Source: Physcomitrium patens
Taxonomy: Eukaryota; Streptophyta; Bryopsida; Funariales; Funariaceae
Assembly (NCBI RefSeq): GCF_000002425.4
Contig: NC_037269.1
Location: forward strand, 12,968,675 to 13,032,674
DNA: 64,000 nucleotides
Direction: 5' to 3'
Each line of letters opens with the position of its first letter. Positions within the stretch are counted from its first letter, which is position 1. Position numbers and translations under genes: made by a program. Of the stretch, positions 55,580 to 64,000 are shown piece after piece. The notes under the pieces are model-generated. The model did no database searches. It saw nothing but the letters and a program-made list of their open reading frames with translations, and was not told where the DNA came from.

Positions 55580-57757
55580 TGTGAGGCCAAAATTCACCAC
55601 TTAATGAAACCTATGCCACACAACAAGTCCAAGAGGTGGAATTGGAGAGCTCTCAATTGTGTAATTGTTTGATTAATTTAAATATTTATATTACAAATTC
55701 AATTAGTTTTAGGCCTTCCAAGCAATAGTTATCAACATTAAATTAACATGTTAAATGAAATTTACTATGCAAACATAGTAAAAATAATTAACTAAGTTAT
55801 TACTATTAATTGACCATAAGAATAAAAACTTAAGTTTGAATTAAAAGTTAAGTTAAAAGTTAAAATTTAAGTTAAAAAAGTTAAAGTTAAAATTGAAAGT
55901 AAAATTTTAAGTTAAAAGTTAAAATTAAAAGGATAAGTTAAAAAAGTTAAGTTAAAAGTTAAAAATAAAGGTTAAATAAAAAGTTAAAATTAGAAGTTTA
56001 ATTTAAAAGTTAAAATTAAAAGTTAAAAGTTAAAGTGAAAATATTTAAGGTTAAAAGTTAAACTTAAAAATTATTAGCCAAAAATTGAAATGAGGAGCTT
56101 ACAATTCAGTGTGAAGATGATAGTAAAAATAAAGTAAGAGAGGTGAAAGTGATGGTACCTTGACATCACATAAGGATTGAAGGCAGTGATCCCCTTCTAC
56201 TCAAAAATTTGCCAAAATTATTGATCGGCTTCAATTTGAATTATTCTTAACTTGTTGCAAGGCTAACTTGAAGACGCTTCTGATGCAACAATTCTTGTTG
56301 CAATCTAATGATTTAGTCGTGAGAATTCCTCCTTTGAAGTTGAGTGATCCAAACTGCCGTGGTGAACAACCCTCTTCACTTAGAAATTCATTAAAAATTT
56401 AGATTGACTTAAAATTCAACAAAACTTATGCCTTTAAGAGATTAGCTTGTAAATCTTGATTCTCCCAAAATTTCAAATAAATCCAATCATCACGCATTGA
56501 GAAATGCCTTTTCAAACTTGATCAATTCAAACTGCAAAGGCAGTCGACTCCCTCAAACTCAAAAATTCACCAAAAATTCCTTCTTACTCCAAATCAAGCG
56601 AATCTTATTTTTTTGGAAAGCTAACAACAAAAGCTACAATTATTTAAAATTCCAAATTGAAAAAACAGAAATTGAGTAACTGATTGAAGAAAATCCGAGG
56701 CCCTTGAAACCCTTGGGGTACATGAAAGGCCGAGGAGATATCTACCTCAATGAAACATATTTTAACACTTAATGACCATCCTTTACAATGCAAAATCCAT
56801 ACATACACAATCACAAGGTTAAAAATGAGAATTAAAATCTAAATAAAATTAAGATTAGGATTTTGGCCAAATTTTGGCATGGCTCTGCCCTTCACCCAAA
56901 AGAGAGGAGAGAGAGAGGGCTTGGAAAACCAAGCCTCTCTTATACACATGAGTAGGGGCTTATAGAAGGGTGGCTACATCTTCACCCTTCATTTTTAAGA
57001 TCCCTAATCTAGATCTACGGCCTTCATTCATCCAAGAGCCAATCTCGTTACCAAGGCTGATGGTTCTTGTAAGTGGTCAAGAAAGTTTTTTTTTTGTAAA
57101 TCTAACTTCACTATTGTATTCAATACACCTTTTTAAGCTAAGATCGACTACTCACATGCCTCAATCCATATTCACTTATAATTTTCATGGAAGTTTTTAC
57201 TTACAAGAATCTTGGTAATTTTTGTGAAATTCTTCAAAATGAGAATTTCATTGCTTCTCTTGTAATTTGAAGGAGAGATTGCTGACCTTGTTTTCTTCAC
57301 TCCATGAGGTAAATCCGGTGCTACCATTGCATTAAAAAGACTCCCATTAAGTAGAAGAACCACCATGCCACTTGAATTTGTCGAATTTGGAGGAAAATCC
57401 AAAATTATTATTGCTAACTTCCCTAAATCTTTTAGAGAATTATAATTCCAACTCCTAAAACATGTGAATGATTATAGATGCACTCATAGGCTTTTAGTCA
57501 ATCCTTATAGTAATGACTAACAACCTCTAAATTATTAAACAAATTAATTTGCTATTCTAATTTTCTAACTCTTATCACTTTAGTCCTAATTAATATAATT
57601 CAAGGAATTAGGCTATAATTTATACCATCAAGGGATGTAATCCTAAAAATTCTATAAAACTAAATTCCACTTATATTAATCCTAATCTAACATGTTTAAT
57701 TATCATAAAATAGGAAAATAAAAAAAATAAATTTTAGAATATAATTGAGAGCTCACA
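55580..57757 (+). mobile_element. 2.2 kb LTR-like insertion (possible solo LTR or non-autonomous element)
   Basis: The ends are TGTGAGGCC and GAGCTCACA (inverted, TG...CA as in LTRs). The flanks CATTA (55575-55579) and CATTT (57758-57762) form a TSD, and the host RT reads on without a gap when the insert is removed. No ORF of note. A tract of AAAGTTAAAATT-like units lies at 55840-56070 and a hairpin (GGCTTGGAAAACCAAGCC) at 56917-56934. Length and structure suit a solo long LTR of a family not otherwise present. Confidence 0.72.
55840..56075 (+). repeat. Degenerate short-period repeat of AAGTTAAAA units
   Basis: Roughly twenty imperfect copies of AAGTTAAAATT-like words occur in a row, within the LTR-like insertion. 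Confidence 0.85.
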
Positions 57758-58400
57758 CATTTCTAATTAATGACTAATGATGGATCTAAAGAAAGTCTAC
57801 ACTATCATAGATTGGATGATTCTAAAAACAGTAAGAGATATGTAATGTTTTTTGAGCTTTGTCAATTATTATCAAATCTTCATCATTTTTTTTTTAAGTT
57901 GCAATGCCATTTACACATTTGACTTGTAAAGACAAACTTAAATAGAATAAAGAAGCCAAAGCATTTTTTGATGCTTTAAAAAAAGAATTTACTTTTATAC
58001 CAATCTTATATCATATCAACTTTTTGAAGGCATTTTTCATGGAAATAGATGCATTAAACTTTGTCTTTGATGCAGTAATATCAGAAATAGAAATAGATGA
58101 TAAATTCCATCTAGTAGCTTTCTATTCTAGAATTTTTTAGCAACCGAGATTAATTATGAGATCCATGACAAGGAGCTCCTTGCAATCATAGATTCATTTT
58201 AAGAATAGCATCATTATTTAGAAGGTACCTCAAATCTAGTCATTGTATATACAAATCATAAGAAGCTCAAGTATTTCATTTGGCATGTATTTTAAATTTT
58301 TGCTAAGCTCATTCAAGCATGTTCTTATTAAGATTTAATTTCAAAATCACTTATCAACCTATAAAACAATAAGGTTTGTTAGACGCCCTTTCTAGACATT
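57758..58400 (+). pseudogene. RT end and RNase H pseudogene of chromovirus B
   Basis: It resumes at the NDGLMMDSKKVQ segment (about 57772), then METDALNFVFDAVISE-type RNase H start (about 58040-58085), YEIHDKELLAIIDSF and YTNHKKL. It is collinear with A 29045-29660 with many stops. Confidence 0.78.
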
Positions 58401-58735
58401 CTTATCTTATACGAAAAGAAGGAGATGCATCTTTTAATCAACAAAGAATGGTTCTCTTGAAGCCAAAATATTTTTACCTTCGAGAAATAAAATCAACATT
58501 GATTGTTGATTCAACATTTGTCAAGAAAATTCAATCAAGTATGTCCTTTGATCTTCTTGTTTATGATACTAAGAATAATTCTTTTAAGTCTCATGATACT
58601 TCTAAGTTTGAGTTTAAGAACAACCTATTCTATTTTGAGGGACAATTATAATTTTAAAAGGTATGGCACAATTATGTGTTCTATAAACTCATCATGATTT
58701 TTCAATAGCTGGAGATTTTTAGATACAACAAGACT
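58376..58735 (+). pseudogene. Integrase N-terminal pseudogene of chromovirus B, ends at a deletion
   Basis: 58376-58651 reads LDALSRHSYLIRKEGDASF, FNQQRMVLLKP and LVYDTKNNSFKSHDTSKFEF, matching A 29665-29940. It breaks off in the AGHFGYNKT region. The next sequence (58745 on) matches A from 30622 (NYGYHPRLDTFDF), so about 0.6 kb containing the integrase catalytic core has been deleted. Confidence 0.8.
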
Positions 58736-58744
58736 TGAGAGCTA

Positions 58745-59360
58745 AGATCAATTATGGTTATTATCTAAAACTTGATACTTTTGACTTTTCAAAAATTAAT
58801 AATCTTGCGGCAAAAGATTTGGCAAATCATTTGTTAAAGCTACATGCAATAATAAAGGCACAGTTTAAAGGAGCTCAAGAGTGACAAAAAACTAATGCAG
58901 ATGTCTATTACAAGAAACAACCACAATTCAATATAAGTGATAAGTTATAGTTACTTTGTTGTAATATCAAGACTAGTCATCTTTGTGACAAGTTGGATTA
59001 TCATAGGCTTGGGCTTTTTTTATTAATAAATAAGTCAATCTTATTGTTCTTTGATTATATCTACTAGAATTTATGAAGATCTACCTTGTATTTTATGTAT
59101 TTTTTTTGAGCCATAAAAGATAGTGAATATCTCAAAAAAAAAGACAAATTCCACCTCTTCCTATACAAATGGATAATAATTAAGAATTCAAGGTAGATGA
59201 AGTCTTAAATTCAAGGCAATGCCAAAATCGATTAAAATATTTTGTTCATTAGTGCGGATATGATATTAATAAATGCATATGGGAGCTAATAAAGAATCTT
59301 GAAATGTAGCAAAGAGAATTGAAGCTTTTCATTGACAACATCCATCAAAATCAACATAAA
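58745..59360 (+). pseudogene. Integrase C-terminus and chromodomain pseudogene of chromovirus B
   Basis: It begins NYGYYLKLDTFDFSK (A: NYGYHPRLDTFDFSK). Later come SHLCDKLDYHRLGLF and a chromodomain relic, VDEVLNSRQCQNRLKYFVH then CGYDINKCIWELIKNL (about 59190-59305). Several stops and losses of key aromatic residues. Confidence 0.78.
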
Positions 59361-59429
59361 GAATAACAAATATTTGTTATAAAAGAAATAAGATCAAACA
59401 AAGATAATACTCTACCTTCTGACCTTCTT

Positions 59430-59702
59430 TCTAACGGATTTGATATCACAACCTTGGAAGAGAATCTTAATGTTTGATGATTTTATAAGAGGTAAGAATA
59501 AGTCCTAATGGTATTCCAAATATTTTATTTGAAGAAAGTTATAAAGGCCTCAACAATGATCAAATAATAGGGTAATCTTATTGCCTTGGTATAAGGCACT
59601 ATTGATGGCTGGGAGGACATATCAACCATCTTCAAAGAAAATAAAGATCAGAATATGTAGCAAATATAAATTATTTCATCTTAGATTTTTTTAATATATA
59701 AA
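59430..59702 (+). pseudogene. Third-ORF remnant in chromovirus B
   Basis: The stretch at 59518-59700 translates in pieces as NILFEESYKGLNNDQIIG, then a WLGGHINHLQRK-like part and RSEYVAN, in the position of the candidate third ORF of A. Stops and a one-base shift are present. Confidence 0.45.
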
Positions 59703-59742
59703 GACTACTCCTTGTAAAACTCAATTCTAAAAAATGAGGTAC

Positions 59743-60283
59743 CATCACAGATATACATAGGTATTTTAATAAATACCTATATGATTAGATAGAAATAAAT
59801 AAAAGTAAATAAAAGTAGATTAATTTCATAATATCTTCTAAAAAAGCTTCCTACAAGCTTCATAGATGCTGCTTTGACTTTACATGTGTTTGTAATTGAT
59901 TAGTAGATTAGAAACTTGTTCAACAAATTAACTACATGTTGATAGCTTATAAAACAAGCTAACTATGTAGCTCACATATAAAAAACTTGCCTTGCAAGTT
60001 AAGATACATGTCTTGCAAAGTCAACATGTTTTGGAGGTCCTATAGGACATTACCACATAGCTTTTAGTTAAGAATATATATGAAGGCAAGAATGAAGCCT
60101 TCTTCACTTTTATTAAGACCTTTCTAGTCTTTAGTCTTATTTCAAGTCTTTCTAGTTTTTTTGTTTTTTGGCAATAGCCATTCTAATTCAATATTATATT
60201 ATCTTTAATTGACTTTCTAGTTCCTTTCAATGACACAAGAATGTATTGAAGATTTTCTTTCTTCAAGATTCAAGTCTTTGATA
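59743..60283 (+). repeat. 3' LTR of chromovirus B
   Basis: It starts CATCACAGATATAC (TG decayed to CA) and ends CTTTGATA, 541 bp like its partner. Followed by the TSD ACTTT and LINE sequence. Confidence 0.85.
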
Positions 60284-60998
60284 ACTTTTTATCTACAAGG
60301 CAATCTACTAAATAAAAGTACCTTTTAATTTCATAATTTTTAAATCTATTAAATTAAATGTCTACAATTTAAACAATAGCAACAAAAATGATAACACCAA
60401 AAATCTCATTTAAGGAATTGACATGAGAGTAGATATTATATTTTTTTAGAAGTATAAATTATTCGATGACTAAATTCAAACAATAAGCAATTCTTTATAG
60501 CCACAATGTTGTCAGTGGATAACTAAAGCGACATTGGGCTACAACATAAATGGATCAAAGGATGCAAGATAAGGAAGAGTATGCACTCTTATGCATAGTT
60601 AGTTGCTTCTATTCATTATAGGCAATAGAATGATTATACAAAATCAAAAAGTAGGATCCAATTTAGTGGCCTCGTTGAGAGGGACCTTGGATGTTGAATA
60701 TTTATATTCCTAACTGCTCCAATTTACAAATATTTTTTTGGTATGAACTAATGAATAAATTATCCATTGATTGCCACTAATAGATCAATGTGGATTTTAA
60801 TATAGTTGAGTGATCTGCCAATAAGTCGTCCTTTTACAATCAATTCTTAGTTGACAGTAAAAATCTTGCATATAGGTAATTCATAATATACTTTCAACTT
60901 TCAAATCCTTTTAAATTCCAAGGACAACTATATTTTTCTTAGGATAATTACCACGACAATGGTATTGTTGTAGAAAAGATTTGCTTCAAGAAAGTGTT
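60284..60998 (+). pseudogene. LINE ORF2 endonuclease pseudogene
   Basis: About 60690-60860 reads LNIYIPNCSNLQIFFWYELM, then INVDFNIVE and SANKSSFYNQFL, in partly shifted frames. This follows the AP-endonuclease part of plant LINE ORF2 (VNIYAPN...FWxxL...GDFNMVE...DKSS), with the GDFN changed to VDFN. The enzyme would nick target DNA to start target-primed reverse transcription. It continues the LINE interrupted at 46286. Confidence 0.65.
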
Positions 60999-61029
60999 GG
61001 GCCTCTAAATGCCAATAATTACTCAAATA

Positions 61030-61640
61030 AATTGTAAGTTTATAAAAACACAAATATTATTTATGGCTTAACTTTAAGAAGAGAATTATATCAAATACAC
61101 AAGTCTAAGATGCACAAGAGTTTCCAAGATGTGACTAGATATCCTAAAAAAGCACTTCTATTTTTATGAAGATTCTTTCTATATATATAATATTTAATAA
61201 CTTCTAATCAAACTATCCAATTGGATTCAAAATTCTCGACAAGTGAATTTATATCTTTGACTACATTTATATAAAAAATCAACCATAAATTTATTACAAG
61301 TCTTTGAATATTACCTATTTTCTAGAAATTACTAAATATATCAATTTTTAGGTACTTGTACACTAATTCCATCATATCTCAAAAATTCAATACTCAAATA
61401 TTATGAATTTTTTATATACAACTTTTTAACATAATCATCTACACTTATAAAAAATTTGAGTAAAAAATTCATCCAAAAATCCTAGATATGGTCCAAATCA
61501 AAATCTCTATATAAAACAACTCACTTACAAATCCCAATTTTGAATACTAACTTCCAACAACTCTCTCTCCTTTGTTCTAAATTGGAATATATTGATTTTT
61601 TTATATAAAATGTAGCTCTTCAAATTAACTTTATAACTTT
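61030..61640. repeat. Dispersed non-coding repeat (copy 3)
   Basis: Its ordered blocks match copies 1 and 2: 'AAAAAATTTGAGTAAAAAATTCAT', shortened here to its core TTTGAGTAAAAAATTCAT, then 'CCTAGATATGG' and 'AACTCACTTACAAATCCCAA'. The left edge is near TGTTGGGCCTC (61000). No coding. Confidence 0.5.
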
Positions 61641-62183
61641 ATATTTTAATTATTAAATTTTTTTATACCTATATATATATATATATTTAAAACAATAATA
61701 GTAAACAAAGATAGATTAATTTCATAATATCTTTTAGAAAAGCTTCCTAAAAGCTTATCAGATGTTATTTTGACTTTACATGTATTTATAGTTGATTGAT
61801 AGGTTAGAAACTTGATCAATAAGTTAACCACATACCACACATGTTGATAGCTTTTAGAACAAGCTAGTTATATGGCACCCGTATAGAAAACTTGCATTGT
61901 AAGTTGAAATATGTGTTGTGCAAAGTCAACACATTTTAAAGGTCCTATAGAACATTGCCACATATTTTTTAAATAGCTTGTATATATAGAGGCAAGAGTA
62001 CAGCCTTCTTCATTCTTATCAACTCTTTTCTTGCTTCTAGTCTAGTTTCAAGAGTCTCTAGTCTTTTGGCAATAGCCATTCTAATTTTCTTTTAATATAA
62101 AAACTTCTTTATTTCTAATCGTCATACTTCTTTAAAAAAGTCTTACTTATTTATTTGCTTTCATCTAATTTTTGTCTTTGATA
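61640..62183 (+). repeat. Solo LTR of chromovirus B type
   Basis: From about 61700 to the end CTTTGATA (62183) it is collinear with the B LTRs, including TGGAGGTCC-like AAAGGTCCTATAGAACATTG, the TATATATAG box (61981-61989) and CATTCTTATCAA. No internal sequence follows. The first about 60 bases are too decayed to fix the start, and no TSD could be confirmed. Confidence 0.75.
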
Positions 62184-62448
62184 AGAGATCTTAGAAAGAT
62201 AGTTGTGATGCACTTAATTTTAATGCATCAAAGATATATAAAAAATAAATATTTTTACTTATAAGAAAGGAAGAATATAATACTAATATATTTATAAATT
62301 TGAGTGAGATTTAGAATATGAGATTATTATTTTAAATTGATTATTCAAGCTTTGAGGATATTGTCTTTTAGGGTACATACTCGGCTCTATAGTAATTCAA
62401 GACAAATGTTGGCAAAAGATTAGAATAAGAATTTTGACATTATGTGGG

Positions 62449-62486
62449 ATTTTTTTTTTTTTTTTTTTTTTTTGTTTTTTTTTTTG
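62449..62486. repeat. T-rich homopolymer tract
   Basis: Almost unbroken T with one G, directly before the tandem repeat 62503-63000. Confidence 0.9.
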
Positions 62487-62502
62487 GTGGAGTAGGTGTA
62501 TA

Positions 62503-63000
62503 TGGAAGGAGGATTCATTAGAATATTTGGACAGCATGATTCAAGACTAGTTTGGGATTTTTTGTGCTATTTATTGGATTTTTTTATTTTGAGATTTGGA
62601 GAGAAGTAAGATCTTATTGTTAGCTTTTCAAAAAGACTTAGCATAGAAGAAATAGAGTTGTAACAAAGAAGATTCAAGCAAATTTGTGGAAGGAGGATTG
62701 CTGGAATTTTCAAGCAGCAAGATTTAAGACTAGTTTGGAGTTTTCTATGCCATTTATTTCATTTTTTTTTTTTTTTGATTTGAAATTTTGAAAGAAGCTA
62801 GATTTTATTATTTGCTTTCTAATAAGTCTTAGTATATAAGAAGAAGAGCTATGACAAGGGAGATTTATGCAAACTTGTGGGAGAGGAGTCATTGAAATTT
62901 TTGGAGGGTAAGATTCAAGATTGCTTCTGAATTTTCTATGCCATTTTTTATATTTTTTTCTTTTTATTCTGAGATTTTAAAGGAAGTTAGATCTTGTATG
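62503..63000 (+). repeat. Tandem repeat, about 184-191 bp unit, 2.7 copies
   Basis: The units start at 62503 (TGGAAGGAGGATTCATTAGA), 62687 (TGGAAGGAGGATTGCTGGAA) and 62878 (TGGGAGAGGAGTCATTGAAA). Each contains a 'CAAGACTAGTTTGG'-like segment, a 'TTTTCTATGCCATTTAT'-like segment followed by a T-run, and 'GAAGTAAGATCTTAT'. It lies between the LINE endonuclease and RT parts. Function unknown; too few copies for a satellite. Confidence 0.85.
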
Positions 63001-63049
63001 ATAATTGCTACTGTAAAAATATTATAATAGAAAGGATTTACTTCAAAAA

Positions 63050-64000
63050 AAAATAATTGGATGAATTATTAATTTTTATTTGATTATTTGGCTTCTATAG
63101 AATTATCTAATAAATTCATTTACATGATTAAATTTATCTTTATTAGAGTAGAAGCAATGATCAATGTCAATAGTTAAGCAAGAATATCATTTTTAATTTT
63201 GAAAAGTATAAGATAAGCTTGTTTTCTAGCTCCTTACTTATTTTTAATAGTAGAAAAAGTTCTTAATGTCAAAATTAAGTAAGGTCAACAGGTTGAATTA
63301 ATCCAAAGAGTCTACTTATTAGAGTCAATAATATAGCAGCTTATGTTACAATATGTGGATGATACATCCTTCTCTATGCAAGCAAAGGAAGACTTAGTCA
63401 CTAATCTTATAAAGATGCTAGTAATATTTAGCAAGGCTTCTAGCTTAGTAACTAATTGATCTAAATCAGATGCATATTGGATAGCTGAGAAGAATCTTCT
63501 CTCAATTTGGCTTTTATATTATGATTGGATTTGGATAAAAGCAAAGAAAATCACCAAGTTATTAAAAAATTTATTTGAATTATTTCAATCTACATTAGAC
63601 AAAGATGAATTTTTACTTAATAAGGTAAAGAAAAAACTCAATTATTGAAAAACTACCAAATTATCATTGATTGATAGAGGCATAATAGTAAATCACGTTC
63701 TATTGTCTACTATTTACTATTTCATTGGCATATAGGTAGGCTCCAAAAAGGTGACCAACAAATCAAAATACTCCTTAGAAATAACCTATGAGTAAGCAAT
63801 GAACATCATATACAAACAAGGGTAGGTTGAAAAGTATGTATACATCAAAAACTAGTTGAAGAACTAAGGCTTATTGACCTTGAGTCCACCTTTGCTGTAG
63901 TATTGTACAAGTGGATGGTTAAGGCTTTTGCATCATGTCAATTAAACATACACTTGTTCTTGCAATAGAAAGCTTCAAGTGGCATCTAAGTCTCTTATAG
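63050..64000 (+). pseudogene. LINE ORF2 reverse transcriptase pseudogene (runs off right edge)
   Basis: In order: LAPYLFLIVEKVLNVKIK (about 63225-63280), QYVDDTSFSMQAKEDLVTNL with catalytic YVDD (about 63350-63405), FSKASSLVTN, KSDAYWIAE, NKVKKKLNY and LSLIDRGIIVNHVLLSTIYY (about 63660-63720). This is the non-LTR RT of plant L1-type LINEs, in which YADDT and the SLAGRxxIVNxVLLS block are characteristic. Several stops are present. Distance and order fit the same LINE as ORF1 (44560-46286) and the endonuclease (60284-60998). Confidence 0.85.

Larger units (their letters stand above)
46292..60283 (+). mobile_element. Decayed chromovirus B, containing two further insertions
   Basis: The LTRs at 46292-46832 and 59743-60283 are both 541 bp. 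The flanks ACTTC (46287-46291) and ACTTT (60284-60288) are a TSD with one C-to-T change. The internal order is gag, protease, linker, [A element 48722-55124], RT, [LTR-like insertion 55580-57757], RNase H, integrase N-terminus, a deletion, integrase tail with chromodomain, and a remnant of the third ORF. No frame is intact. The integrase core is missing (near 58735). The element sits in the LINE. Confidence 0.88.

Overview
This window looks like nuclear DNA of a land plant. The evidence is a STIG1-type cysteine-rich secreted protein gene, Ty3/Gypsy chromoviruses, a Ty1/Copia element, a plant-type LINE with a DUF4283-like ORF1, and a FAR1/MULE transposase relic. The main Gypsy family resembles the chromodomain (Tcn1/sushi-like) chromoviruses known from mosses and fungi, and the contrast between GC-richer unique DNA and AT-rich transposon DNA is strong. 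A moss is therefore my best guess, but that is inference and not read from a marker gene. No bacterial-style operon, rRNA, tRNA or CRISPR was seen.

Layout. (1) 1-6075: a decayed minus-strand chromovirus of 'subfamily B', running off the left edge and carrying two insertions (780-2044 and 3062-4900). (2) 6076-9796: AT-rich DNA with a dispersed non-coding repeat. (3) 9797-15439: a complete but heavily decayed second Gypsy lineage ('C') with two LTRs and a tRNA-Met-type primer site. (4) 15818-16346: a solo B LTR with target-site duplication (TSD). (5) 16347-23690: AT-rich DNA holding a MULE/FAR1 transposase pseudogene (about 19230-20770). (6) 23690-46286: a GC-richer island, probably unique genic DNA, holding one confident gene (STIG1-like, 38105-38950, minus). 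The island is split by a Copia element (24308-35528, TSD CTATT), which is itself split by an almost intact chromovirus 'A' (25955-32349, TSD ATACC). (7) About 44500-64000: a decayed LINE (ORF1 before 46286; endonuclease after 60284; reverse transcriptase from 63050 to the right edge). It is split by B chromovirus 46292-60283, which contains A-type element 48722-55124 and a 2.2 kb LTR-like insertion 55580-57757. A further dispersed repeat, a B LTR and a tandem repeat lie between the LINE endonuclease and RT parts.

How the parts relate. Most of the window is nested transposons, and their TSDs give an order of insertion: LINE, then B, then A; Copia, then A. Nearly all disabling changes are C-to-T or G-to-A transitions, as expected for methylated transposons. 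The most interesting signal is in the A/B chromoviruses. The predicted 5' end of their RNA is complementary to the 12 bases just after the 5' LTR. This suggests Tf1/sushi-style self-priming instead of tRNA priming, with partial co-variation in subfamily B. A 140-codon open frame between pol and the 3' LTR is retained at identical length in two A copies, and its 3' part has a counterpart in B. It is an unassigned candidate third ORF.
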